Part shown: positions 38,314 to 46,027 of the stretch, one piece after another
Layout: every line of letters begins with the position of its first letter
Position numbering within the stretch: the first letter of the stretch is position 1
Assembly (NCBI GenBank): GCA_964423615.1
Contig: CAYRFQ010000023.1
Span: forward strand, 1 to 64,000
Origin: CAYRFQ01 sp964423615
GTDB lineage: Bacteria; Planctomycetota; Planctomycetia; Gemmatales; Gemmataceae
DNA length: 64,000 nt
Direction of reading: 5' to 3'
The notes under the pieces: generated by a model
Databases searched by the model: none
What the model was told of the DNA's origin: nothing
What the model saw: only the letters and a program-made list of their open reading frames with translations
Program-made: the position numbers and the translations under genes

Positions 38314-38763
38314 ATGCACGCACGACCGAGTGAACAAGTAGCCCTCATCGCCAACATAGAGCCGGACCAATACGGCGCATCGACGATCAATACAGCCGCC
38401 GACAAATTCCAAGTCATCGACATGAGCCAGTGGCACGAAGTCATGGTCGTGCTCAACGTCGGCACGATGGAAAGCAACGCCACGGTGGACTTGAACGTGA
38501 CCGCCGGAAGCACCTCAGTAGGAACCGGAACATCGGTGAAGTCGATCACACAGTTAACAGAAGCGGACTCGGACGACGACAAGTCCGTCATCGTCAACGT
38601 CCGCAGCGACGAACTCGGAGACGACGCCAATCGTTATCTCAACGTTCAGGTGATCATTGGAACGGCCAGCGTGGACCTCGGCTGCAACGTGTTCGGGTTG
38701 GAACCGAGGTTTGCTCCGGCGAGTGATTTGGATCTGGAGAGTGTGGATCAAATTGTGGAATGA
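38314..38763 (+). CDS. Probable phage head structural/decoration protein
   Basis: 149 residues, beta-rich: QVIDMSQWHEVMVVLNVGTM, SNATVDLNVTAGSTSVGTGT, VNVRSDELGDDANRYLNVQVIIGTASVDLG and FGLEPRFAPAS. I recognise the pattern from phage virion proteins of unknown detailed role, located right after the capsid gene in the same way. I took the ATG at 38314, where the conserved pattern starts. Ribosome site is not obvious. Decoration or head-completion roles are inferred from position only. Confidence 0.6.
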   Translation: MHARPSEQVALIANIEPDQYGASTINTAADKFQVIDMSQWHEVMVVLNVGTMESNATVDLNVTAGSTSVGTGTSVKSITQLTEADSDDDKSVIVNVRSDELGDDANRYLNVQVIIGTASVDLGCNVFGLEPRFAPASDLDLESVDQIVE

Positions 38764-38835
38764 CGAGGTAGCTCTAGAGCAAAGACCTCATACTTCCAGT
38801 AACCTTGATTTCCGCTTGTCCACTGCAATGTGAGG

Positions 38836-39036
38836 TTAAACGTTTCCAGCAAATCGATGAATCAGGTTGGCAGCGAGTAAACCGCTACCCGATACCACAA
38901 GCAGCCAACCAATCATACGGTATCTACGGACGCTGGCCGCGTCGGTAACAGGGGACCCGGATGTCGTAAAGAACAATTGGGGTTTGATAACCATCACAAG
39001 GCCACAGGTGATGATGGCTAGGTTGATGAGTTCCAT
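38836..39036 (-). CDS. Small two-helix membrane protein
   Basis: 66 residues with two hydrophobic helices (LINLAIITCGLVMVI and MIGWLLVVSGSGLLAANLI) joined by a short polar loop. ATG 39036 (MELINLAI) begins right at the first helix; an upstream ATG at 39060 is the alternative. It is oppositely oriented to the structural genes, like the other two cargo-like genes. No family was recognised. Confidence 0.5.
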   Translation of the reverse strand: MELINLAIITCGLVMVIKPQLFFTTSGSPVTDAASVRRYRMIGWLLVVSGSGLLAANLIHRFAGNV

Positions 39037-39077
39037 TGATTCTCGCGTCCTTCGCCTCATTTGATGGAGACAACTGA

Positions 39078-39212
39078 ATGGCGCAAACGAATACGCCGGT
39101 TCCGAAAGGCAATTGTGCCTTACGCGTCAATGTAGATTTCAATACGAGTATTGTATGCAAGTGTCCAAACAAAACCTGTGTTTGCACAGATGTCCCCAGA
39201 TTCCGGCCATGA
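39078..39212 (+). CDS. Small Cys-rich protein (44 aa)
   Basis: Reads MAQTNTPVPKGNCALRVNVD, FNTSIVCKCPNKTCVCTDVP, then RFRP. Five of the 44 residues are Cys (including CKCPNKTCVC), suggestive of a metal or disulfide motif. A GGAGA lies 8 bases upstream. It precedes the beta-helix gene by 70 bp in the same orientation. The length is near the limit, so confidence is modest. Confidence 0.4.
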   Translation: MAQTNTPVPKGNCALRVNVDFNTSIVCKCPNKTCVCTDVPRFRP

Positions 39213-39282
39213 AATCAATCGTCGAACGCTATTACCTTGATAGAAACCGACGCCCAACGACACTACCAACTAAAGGATCACA

Positions 39283-40191
39283 ATGCCAAATAACAGAACA
39301 CCCTTCTACCTCGGCCGTGGTGACGGCGGCGGGCTTTTCATAGCAGACCATCGTTACATTTCTGGAAACGTATGGTTCGTCGATTCCGAGCACGCCAACG
39401 CCGGTGACACTGTTGGCAAGGGCCAATCGCCAGATGCCCCATTTGCCACGCTCAACTATGCCGCGTTGCAAGCACAAGCCGACAACGGTGACACAATCCT
39501 TTTGGCTCCGGGTCATGCGGAATCGATCTCGACAGCTGGAGCCACATCGATCAGTACAAACGGGCTCCACATTGTTGGTGGTGGCGTAGGCCGAGGGAGG
39601 CCGACGTTCACGATCACTGCAACTGCTGGATCGTTCGACATTGGGGCGGACAACACAATCATCGAAAACATCGTGTTCATGCCAGGAGTCGACGCGGTCG
39701 AAGAGATCATGAACATCAGTGGTTCCGACGTAACACTCAACAATTGCGAGTTCGAGCTGGCTCCGAGTTCGAGCCTACAAGCAACCATTGGAATTACGAT
39801 GGCAGCTAATTCTGATAGGTGTATGTTGAAGAACCTTCACATGCACGGCGTGTCTAATGCCGGCGTTGACCATGCTGTGAGTTTCAACGCCTGCGACGAC
39901 CTGTCAATAATTGGTTGTCGGATTGCCGGATCGTTCAGCACGAATGGTGTTATCGAAAATCTAGCATCTGCAATCAACTTCTATGCTGTGGATAATTTGA
40001 TCATCAATTACACAGCAAACGCCAATAACTCAATAATCCGATTGAACAACTCAACAAGCGGCATGATTGCCAACAACCGCGTTGGAATTCTCGATTCGAC
40101 GGCTCCGGCTCCATTCACAGCAGCCAACGCCTTTGTTGGCGGCAATTACGGAGCTTCAACAATAGGGACAGCAGCAGCAACACTCATCTAA
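39283..40191 (+). CDS. Right-handed parallel beta-helix protein (putative phage fibre/spike)
   Basis: 302 residues with tandem short strands and Asn/Gly turns (IIENIVFMPGVD, VTLNNCEFELA, LSIIGCRIAG, IIRLNNSTSGMIANNRVGI), the pattern of a pectate-lyase-like beta helix. GKGQSPDAPFATLNYAALQAQADNGDTILLAPGHAESIS resembles N-terminal segments of virion-associated beta-helix proteins. No catalytic signature could be assigned. AAAGGA lies 5 bases upstream of ATG 39283. In a tailed phage this would be a spike or host-recognition protein; no tail genes are seen nearby, so the attachment point is unclear. Confidence 0.65.
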   Translation: MPNNRTPFYLGRGDGGGLFIADHRYISGNVWFVDSEHANAGDTVGKGQSPDAPFATLNYAALQAQADNGDTILLAPGHAESISTAGATSISTNGLHIVGGGVGRGRPTFTITATAGSFDIGADNTIIENIVFMPGVDAVEEIMNISGSDVTLNNCEFELAPSSSLQATIGITMAANSDRCMLKNLHMHGVSNAGVDHAVSFNACDDLSIIGCRIAGSFSTNGVIENLASAINFYAVDNLIINYTANANNSIIRLNNSTSGMIANNRVGILDSTAPAPFTAANAFVGGNYGASTIGTAAATLI

Positions 40192-40246
40192 TTCACCTCC
40201 ACCGTGACGTCAGACTTCAGCCCTGCAAGGCCCTTATTCAGTCCGT

Positions 40247-40350
40247 AGTGACACGCGGCTAGCGTGTCCTTTTTCATTGCCGTAGGTCCACGTGGCTCGC
40301 GTACACTGTTGGTCCCTTCAACACAGTCCACGCGGGCCGCGCGTACCTAC
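40247..40350 (+). repeat. Dispersed repeat family B, copy 3, with terminator-like hairpin
   Basis: GACACGCGGCTAGCGTGTCC is a 7-bp stem followed by TTTTT, a terminator-like hairpin after the beta-helix gene. Next come CCGTAGGTCCACGTGGCTCG and GTCCACGCGGGCCGCGCG, versions of the family B core. Confidence 0.6.
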
Positions 40351-40371
40351 GAACCAATCCAGGAGACACCC

Positions 40372-40767
40372 ATGGGCATCTTCGACGCCGGTTCCCCATT
40401 CCACGGCGAGTTCTCTTCAACGGACGCTTCGTCCCTGAGTGAAGCCAACGCCCGCTTCACACTTTACAAAGCGGGCAAAGCAGGTAACGATTCCTTCACA
40501 CTGTCGAGTGACCAACAGGTCGTCATCACTGATATTCAGATAATGGCCAGCGTTGCTCTGACACTGACGCTCTTCGACGGCGCCGACTCCGTCAGCACCT
40601 CCGGTGAGATCGTCGCCCAGGGTGACTTCGGTGCCGGTGGTGGCCTGACGATCAGCCTCCAAACGCCCCATTTCTGCCAAAAAGGGACATACCCCAAAGT
40701 AGCCACCGACGCAGCTGGACAAATCGACGCGTTCATCCACGGAGTAATTCTCAATGATATCAACTAA
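40372..40767 (+). CDS. Phage structural protein, unknown
   Basis: 131 residues starting MGIFDAGSPFHGEFSSTDAS at ATG 40372, with AGGAGA upstream. It is beta-rich (FTLSSDQQVVITDIQIMASVALTLTLFDG and FGAGGGLTISLQTP) with a conserved look of virion proteins. It overlaps the nucleotidyltransferase gene by 14 bp, so the two are translationally coupled. No family recognised. Confidence 0.55.
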   Translation: MGIFDAGSPFHGEFSSTDASSLSEANARFTLYKAGKAGNDSFTLSSDQQVVITDIQIMASVALTLTLFDGADSVSTSGEIVAQGDFGAGGGLTISLQTPHFCQKGTYPKVATDAAGQIDAFIHGVILNDIN

Positions 40768-41239
40768 CCACAAAGAACAACTCAAAGACTTCGTCGTGAG
40801 CTTTGCCGAGGGATTCCCTCAGGATGTCCTCGACCAAACCGGACACCGACTCCCCTACAACATCGTCGGTGGGGTCTTCTATGGATCACTCGTCCAGGGG
40901 GAATTTCGAACTTACTCGGACATCGACCTGGGAATCATCATCGATTCCAATTTGGTCGATCGTGAAGAACCCACCGAAAACATCCGGAAGATTCAAAGAG
41001 ACTGGCTACTCCGACGCATCTACCAAGATACTTCCATCGACCGCGTGGTCCAGATAACTGTCGGTCCCGTTTCAATGCTCCGTCCGGGTGCGAACAAAGC
41101 CTGGTCCGAAGGACAACCGTGGGGCATAGGGTTTCTCGTAGCAGACCATGACACCGAGTTCGTGATGCGGACACCAAAAGACATTCGAGACAGGTTCAAG
41201 AGTGTCATTCGCGATGGCGTTCCATGGGCGGAGGGCTAA
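40754..41239 (+). CDS. Nucleotidyltransferase-like protein (MNT fold)
   Basis: 161 residues. The pol-beta superfamily signature is complete: YGSLVQGEFRTYSDIDLGIII, with the G-S pair (44-45) and the D-x-D metal Asps (56, 58). The third acidic residue is not clear from sequence. No HEPN partner is adjacent. The gene overlaps the structural gene before it and is followed directly by another structural gene, so it is expressed with the virion set. Such proteins could transfer nucleotides to a protein or RNA; the target is unknown. Confidence 0.72.
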   Translation: MISTNHKEQLKDFVVSFAEGFPQDVLDQTGHRLPYNIVGGVFYGSLVQGEFRTYSDIDLGIIIDSNLVDREEPTENIRKIQRDWLLRRIYQDTSIDRVVQITVGPVSMLRPGANKAWSEGQPWGIGFLVADHDTEFVMRTPKDIRDRFKSVIRDGVPWAEG

Positions 41240-41240
41240 T

Positions 41241-41810
41241 ATGTCACACCTCAAGGGCGTCATAGTCGACGCCAACCCTAACCTGGTCACATACAACGCC
41301 GATGATTACGTGCTCATCGGCGGAGACGAAAATGGAGCACTTTACGACGGTCAGAGCTACATGACCTTCTTGTCCTCATCGTCGCAAGCTACCTTATCGG
41401 TCCGATTCCCTTTTGACCTCAAAGACATTCTCAATCCGAAAGGGACTGTGACCGGTCTCGACGTGCTCACGTTGATCTGGTCCGTCGATTCGGACACCCA
41501 GGCCAGTGTAGTTCTCGTACAAGGGGTCCAGTACGAGTCCAACGAGCCCGCCATCTCGCTCGCGACGGTTGGTGACTTCACACGGGTGCTGACGACGGGA
41601 CAAGCCGAACCCGAAGAGGATTTTGGGATCAACTCCGTACTCGGACTGGACGTCATGGAATTTCTTCGGCACGAAGACTTCGAAGTTCGGGTCAACGTCT
41701 TGGGAACCGGAGCCGGTAATACCGCTGTCGTGGCAGGAGCGTCCCTCATCCTATGGGGGACAGACCTCACAACGGGCCGAAGCTATCTCCCCCAACGAGG
41801 AGGCACTTAA
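41241..41810 (+). CDS. Phage structural protein, unknown
   Basis: 189 residues beginning MSHLKGVIVDANPNLVTYN. Beta-rich and acidic (LIWSVDSDTQASVVLVQGVQYE, FEVRVNVLGTGAGNTAVVAGASLILWGTDL). GGAGGG lies 5 bases upstream. It directly abuts the next gene: TAA ends at 41810 and ATG begins at 41811. No family assigned; probably a head or neck protein by position. Confidence 0.55.
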   Translation: MSHLKGVIVDANPNLVTYNADDYVLIGGDENGALYDGQSYMTFLSSSSQATLSVRFPFDLKDILNPKGTVTGLDVLTLIWSVDSDTQASVVLVQGVQYESNEPAISLATVGDFTRVLTTGQAEPEEDFGINSVLGLDVMEFLRHEDFEVRVNVLGTGAGNTAVVAGASLILWGTDLTTGRSYLPQRGGT

Positions 41811-42692
41811 ATGGCAATCGGAGACCTCATCACCTCATCCAGGGCACTGTATAACCTCAACAACTTGGACACTACAACTGGCGAGGACACTACCGTTGCT
41901 GCCCTTATCTCTGGCGTGTCCAATGCCATCAAAAACTATTGCCGACGCGACTTCACCGAAACGACTTACGACCAGGTCTACGACGGAACCAACCGTGCCG
42001 AACTTATCCTGGACCAGTACCCCATCACCGAGATGATCCGCGTGGCCTATGCTCCGACACAAGTGCTGGAAATTCAGAACACCTCCAGTTCCGTCCAACG
42101 AGCCTATGTCAAGGTCCGCTCGACAGGGCTCAAGCTACTGCACTATGCCAGTGGAGTCGAAACCGAATCGAGCGAGATTCCATGGACCACCTATCCCACC
42201 ATTGGCGACGTCGCCACCCAGATCACAGCCGAAGGCGCGGGATGGTCAGCGAGTGCTGTCCCCCAATTCCAGGATCATGGGAGCGATGGTCTTCAGTTCT
42301 TCCCCGGTTCGTATGCTGCCAAGACTGCCGTCGGTTTGAAGCTCCACACCGAAGACCTCGACGACTATGAGGCGAGCTACTCCAAGGGTATCCTCACCCA
42401 AGCCCAAAGTTCTCGCTTCGACGAGTTGGACACAGGTGGTATCTGGGCCGCAGCCTCGCGGTATTGGCGGGTCACATATAAAGCTGGATACACCACTGTC
42501 CCCGAGGACCTCCAGGAAGCATGTGCCCAATGGGTTGCGTGGTTGTTTTGGCAAACGAAGCGTGACCCAGGACTGACGCAAGAAAGCATTGTTGGAGTCG
42601 TTCAACGGACACCACATCAACGAATGCCAAAACGAATCAAGGAGATGCTTGACGAGTTCAAAGACACACGAATCGCGAGGACAGCAGTCTAG
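41811..42692 (+). CDS. Putative head-tail connector protein (gp6-like)
   Basis: 293 residues. The N-terminal third resembles head-tail connector/adaptor proteins: DTTVAALISGVSNAIKNYCRRDFTETTYDQVYDGTNRAELILDQYPITEMIRVAY. The C-terminal third has YEDLQEACAQWVAWLFWQTKRDPGL-like helices (VPEDLQEACAQWVAWLFWQTKRD) typical of the family. The extra middle is beta-rich. It follows the previous gene without spacer. In ordinary phages tail genes would follow; here they do not. Confidence 0.62.
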   Translation: MAIGDLITSSRALYNLNNLDTTTGEDTTVAALISGVSNAIKNYCRRDFTETTYDQVYDGTNRAELILDQYPITEMIRVAYAPTQVLEIQNTSSSVQRAYVKVRSTGLKLLHYASGVETESSEIPWTTYPTIGDVATQITAEGAGWSASAVPQFQDHGSDGLQFFPGSYAAKTAVGLKLHTEDLDDYEASYSKGILTQAQSSRFDELDTGGIWAAASRYWRVTYKAGYTTVPEDLQEACAQWVAWLFWQTKRDPGLTQESIVGVVQRTPHQRMPKRIKEMLDEFKDTRIARTAV

Positions 42693-42710
42693 AGCCGTTC
42701 ACATTCGTGT

Positions 42711-42757
42711 TGGAGACATGCCGTAGTTCCTTGCGGCTCGCGTATCCTTATTCCATT
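42711..42757 (+). repeat. Repeat family B, partial copy 4
   Basis: Contains ATGCCGTAGTTCCTTGCGGC and TCGCGTATCC, the family B core. It lies in the short gap after the connector gene. Confidence 0.45.
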
Positions 42758-42804
42758 CCGTCAGGTGTAACCAAAGCAATCGGCAAAACTCCAAGGAAAC
42801 CGTC

Positions 42805-43593
42805 ATGGCTCTTCCAATGCCAGGTAACACAACTGCCGTGGTGTATCGATCAGGAAATGCTCCGCCAAACGATCCCGACTCAGACCTTGGAAGGGTGTCG
42901 ATCAGTGACAACTTCCAGAATCTCGAACGCGGTGAATCCATGAACATGAACGTGAGGTACACCCACGTCATGCACTGCGACCTATCTGTTGACGTGCGAG
43001 ATGGACGAAGCGAAGACTACGATGCTCTTTCCGGAGCAGACACAGTGTATGTGCCTAACAAAAACGGACAATCCTTCCGAGTGACAATGGTCGTCAAAAA
43101 CGGATACCTGAATTTCCGAACGGTGTATCTTCTCAGGGAAGGATGGAACAACGAGACCAAAGGAGGGTCTTTGTCTGTCCAGGGAGAAGCGGGAGGAGTC
43201 TTAACCGAATGTTACCCGATTTATCGAATCCCAAAAACACTCAATGTCGATTTGGTCCTGGTAGACGACCTGGGAAACCCACCAGGATTAGGAAACTGTG
43301 AAGCCTCCTGGAGCATCACATTCCTAGAAGACAGTGACCCAGAAATTGGCCTGATCTGGTTAGGAAGCTCGGGCGGTCTCCAAAAAACAGCAACGTTCGG
43401 TTGCACAAACGGGGAATGGGGAGTCTCACTGAAAACTACACTGGGCCAAACAGACAAACTCTTCACACCAACAATCGTCAACGTCAACTTCAATCCATTG
43501 TTGCTAATAGCCGAAGTCATGATACCCGTCGGGTGTGGATTTGGAGTCGATGACTCGCTAATCAATTTATACCAAATACGAGTATCGGAATAA
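42805..43593 (+). CDS. Phage structural protein, unknown
   Basis: 262 residues. The N-terminal 95 residues hold NTTAVVYRSGNAPPNDPDSD, FQNLERGESMNMNVRYTHVM and DLSVDVRDG, a pattern that I recall from planctomycete-phage proteins of unknown role. The rest is beta-rich with Cys residues (GLGNCEASWSITFLED, ATFGCTNGEWGVS). ATG 42805 has a weak ribosome site (CCAAGGAAACC). Probably a virion component by context. Confidence 0.5.
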   Translation: MALPMPGNTTAVVYRSGNAPPNDPDSDLGRVSISDNFQNLERGESMNMNVRYTHVMHCDLSVDVRDGRSEDYDALSGADTVYVPNKNGQSFRVTMVVKNGYLNFRTVYLLREGWNNETKGGSLSVQGEAGGVLTECYPIYRIPKTLNVDLVLVDDLGNPPGLGNCEASWSITFLEDSDPEIGLIWLGSSGGLQKTATFGCTNGEWGVSLKTTLGQTDKLFTPTIVNVNFNPLLLIAEVMIPVGCGFGVDDSLINLYQIRVSE

Positions 43594-43600
43594 CTCAAAC

Positions 43601-43936
43601 ATGGCACTGACGACTGCAGACATACTCAACGCCGGAGCCGTGGTCGAAGCTGGAATCACAATCGACCTCTACGGTGCTTACGTCACAGGACTGGAATTCG
43701 CCGAATCCACAAGCGAAAAAAACATCAAGTCAACTCATCATGCCTATATCGATCCGTTGCTCGACATACGCGATGGTTTCGATAAAGGCACATTCACAGA
43801 AGAAGATTCCCTCGGAGTTCCCGACGCCGAAGGGACTATCTATCTGGTGGTCTACCGACAAGTCAACTGGTTGCGAGAAAAACATAAACTGTACTTGCGG
43901 AGGGAAACTCCAACATGGCCGACCAACAATCTATAG
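43601..43936 (+). CDS. Hypothetical protein in island
   Basis: 111 residues beginning MALTTADILNAGAVVEAGIT. Features include HHAYIDPLLDIRDGFDKGTF and a basic C-terminal stretch (REKHKLYLRRETPTWP). It starts 7 bp after the previous stop and overlaps the next gene by 22 bp. No family recognised. Confidence 0.5.
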   Translation: MALTTADILNAGAVVEAGITIDLYGAYVTGLEFAESTSEKNIKSTHHAYIDPLLDIRDGFDKGTFTEEDSLGVPDAEGTIYLVVYRQVNWLREKHKLYLRRETPTWPTNNL

Positions 43937-44172
43937 ACAATCCCAATGGAATTCACATCAACGGCAAGCACGACAAGATCACCCATCGAATGGTCGTTGG
44001 TTGTGTTGGAGCTATAGCAATCATCTGCGCTCTGACTTACTTGATACTTCCGATGTTCGACCTGCCCGTACCGGAAGGCACTACGGCGATCGGGGGAATG
44101 AGCCTTCTTGCACTCACTAACATGATGCGAGAGTTCATGGGAGCCAAAGACCACGCCAAAGAAAGGAAATGA
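43915..44172 (+). CDS. Small holin-like membrane protein
   Basis: 85 residues with two hydrophobic segments (VVGCVGAIAIICALTYLIL and GTTAIGGMSLLALTNMM) flanked by polar, charged ends (MADQQSIDNPNG, KDHAKERK). This is a class II holin-like plan. A CGGAGGGA site precedes ATG 43915. Holin function is inferred from size and position; a pore role during particle release would fit, but no lysin gene was recognised nearby. Confidence 0.55.
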   Translation: MADQQSIDNPNGIHINGKHDKITHRMVVGCVGAIAIICALTYLILPMFDLPVPEGTTAIGGMSLLALTNMMREFMGAKDHAKERK

Positions 44173-44466
44173 CGCGAAGATCTATCTGTCTCTCCGCGAC
44201 CGTTCGGGACATCCCAATCCTACTGGATCGCACGAGAATCGACCGAAAGATATCTGTGTGATCCAGTAGAGTTGGAAGATCACCTACGAAGTCGGCCGAG
44301 TTTCCGCCTCTTGGCATGAACAAACAACACCGAAGTGGCCGTATTCTTCCTGGCAGACGATCGGTGAAAACACAGCGAACTCTCATACTCCGAACTTCGG
44401 AACGTAACGAACCGTGAGCTCGAGTTCACTCGACGAGGAAGCGGAACAAAGGAGAAAGGACGAGGG
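44173..44466. other. Intergenic region with hairpin
   Basis: Holds a 13-bp inverted repeat with one mismatch (44221-44233 with 44256-44268, TACTGGATC core, 22-nt loop). No T-run. No supported gene. Confidence 0.4.
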
Positions 44467-44979
44467 ATGGCACAGCAGAAACTCAGCATCAATGAAGACC
44501 TCATTGACCAGATTTGTGCCGCCATCCACAAAGGGGCCTTCGAAGCCGACGCAGCTGCATTCGTCGGCATTCCAGCCGAGACCTACTCCATCTGGATCGC
44601 TCGTGGACTCAAGCCTCGACCCCCCGATCCACTCTACAAAGAACTGGTAGTTCGGATCGAACAAGCCAAAGCCCACGCTCGAGTCAAAGCCGCATGGAAA
44701 ATGATGGACGATGATACAAAAGCTTGGTTGCTCCAGGGGCCTGGAAAGAACGATGGCTCCGAACAATGGACCCAACCCCATAAAGCTCCACAAGTCACAA
44801 ACAACCAACAAATCAACGTCACGAGTGATCCACAAGTCACTACGATGCTTCAAACGATCCTGGCGGCTTTGGCCCAGTTTCCTGAGGCCAAAGCTTCTGT
44901 GGCGGCAGCTCTGTCGGGCGATGACCCAGAAGACATGGCTGGTTGCAGTGCATCGCTGTTTCCTCAACAAGAACAATGA
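44467..44979 (+). CDS. terS: Probable terminase small subunit
   Basis: 170 residues. An N-terminal HTH (IHKGAFEADAAAFVGIPAETYSIWIARGLKP) and an adjacent helical segment (VVRIEQAKAHARVKAAWKMMDD) match the small-terminase pattern of DNA-recognising, ring-forming proteins. The C-terminal third is Gln/Ala-rich. GAGAAAGGA lies about 7 bases upstream of ATG 44467. It is unusual to find it 11 kb after terL. A regulatory HTH protein is the alternative. Confidence 0.6.
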   Translation: MAQQKLSINEDLIDQICAAIHKGAFEADAAAFVGIPAETYSIWIARGLKPRPPDPLYKELVVRIEQAKAHARVKAAWKMMDDDTKAWLLQGPGKNDGSEQWTQPHKAPQVTNNQQINVTSDPQVTTMLQTILAALAQFPEAKASVAAALSGDDPEDMAGCSASLFPQQEQ

Positions 44980-45039
44980 CCCGACCACTCTCACCAAGCA
45001 CGATTTCCAATCAACTCCGTCCCTAAACTACGACACAAC

Positions 45040-45594
45040 ATGAACTACCCTCCACAAGATGCCCTCGCCTGCCGAGTCGAGTTCACTTGGTTGCGCAACA
45101 CCAAAACAATGTCGTTGCCCGTCACCCAGAAAGTCGCCGAGGTGTTCGCCGTTGACCCCAAGTCTTTGACCGTGGCCTATAAACTCCTCAATCCAAACCA
45201 TCCTCGGCTCCAAACACTCAATCGTATCCGCAGCCAAATCCGAGCTACCTGGATGAGTTACACTTGGCCATTCGTGAATCAACGAGTGCGGCTCATTCCA
45301 AAGCAAGACATCGGACTCTTCGACAAGACCATGCAACGATACAGGCAGCAACTCGCTACAGCAGCCTACGAACTCGACGGATGCATTTGGGAACTGAAGA
45401 ATGAGGCCAAACAACGCCTTGGGAAACTCTACTGCGAGGAAGATTACCCCATCAGTTACGCCTCCGCCATTCGTGTGACGTGGGACTTCTCGAGGCTCAT
45501 TCCGAACGAATCCTTCGAGGAACTCTCGTGGGCAGTGTCGGAGCAAGAACGAAGCAACATGCCTGCAATGTTCACCGAGGCCGACGGTCATTGA
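45040..45594 (+). CDS. Phage-associated protein (DUF3150-like)
   Basis: 184 residues, helical and basic: DPKSLTVAYKLLNPNHPRLQTLNRIRSQIRATWMSYTWPF, RVRLIPKQDIGLFDKTMQRYRQQLATAAYELDG. The pattern resembles DUF3150-like proteins seen in phages and plasmids; the function is unknown. The ATG at 45040 has no strong ribosome site. It is the last gene of the island; the kinase gene starts 430 bp later. Confidence 0.55.
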   Translation: MNYPPQDALACRVEFTWLRNTKTMSLPVTQKVAEVFAVDPKSLTVAYKLLNPNHPRLQTLNRIRSQIRATWMSYTWPFVNQRVRLIPKQDIGLFDKTMQRYRQQLATAAYELDGCIWELKNEAKQRLGKLYCEEDYPISYASAIRVTWDFSRLIPNESFEELSWAVSEQERSNMPAMFTEADGH

Positions 45595-46027
45595 GAACTG
45601 CGCGGCTAATGAAACGGTCCTTGATGGCCCTTGGCGAAAGACGCTCAAGCTAACGGCACGCTTTTTTGTGTCGTGTTTCTTTTGGCTCAAGGCCAACCTC
45701 ATCCTTGCTCCGCCAGAATGGCCAGAATGGCCAGGTGAGCTGCTGGAGTCCCACTCACCCCGCCGAATGGACATAGATGCTCACCAAGCGGTTGGCGAAG
45801 GCCATTCGTTTTCATTCGTTCCAAAGAAAAATCCCAAAATGGTGAAAAAATTTCACTCGATGGGAATTATGACCTACTTTTGTAATGACCGCTAAAGTGC
45901 CCGAAATCCCTCCGTTTGAACGTTTCCCGTTCCCAGGTTCGCTTCTCTCCCCTTCCGGCGGACAGATCCAAGGAGAACGAAGCAGGGATGCCACGACTAG
46001 GCATCTAACCCGATTGTAGGTACCTCG
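45595..46027. other. Intergenic region at right edge of island
   Basis: Contains a stretch (CAGAATGGCCAGAATGGCCA near 45715) loosely similar to one at 19295, and no recognisable gene. A direct repeat matching the left island edge was not found. Confidence 0.35.

Larger units (their letters stand above)
30220..45594 (+). mobile_element. Phage-derived capsid and packaging island
   Basis: A co-oriented block that contains a regulator, primase-polymerase, sigma factor, large and small terminase, portal, protease, major capsid protein, several structural proteins, a connector-like protein and a holin-like protein. No integrase, tape measure, tail tube/sheath or baseplate gene was recognised. Three small genes point the opposite way (33108, 33829, 38836). 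Host-type repeats lie at 38177, 40247 and 42711. Boundaries are set by gene content, not by attachment sites. Confidence 0.75.

Noticed and set aside
44317..44418. 33-codon basic open frame before terS
   Set aside because: No ribosome site and composition explained by low-complexity Arg codons.
29789..46027. Attachment-site direct repeats bounding the phage-derived island
   Set aside because: No matching direct repeat was found by eye between left (29789-30219) and right (45595-46027) edges, so boundaries rest on gene content.
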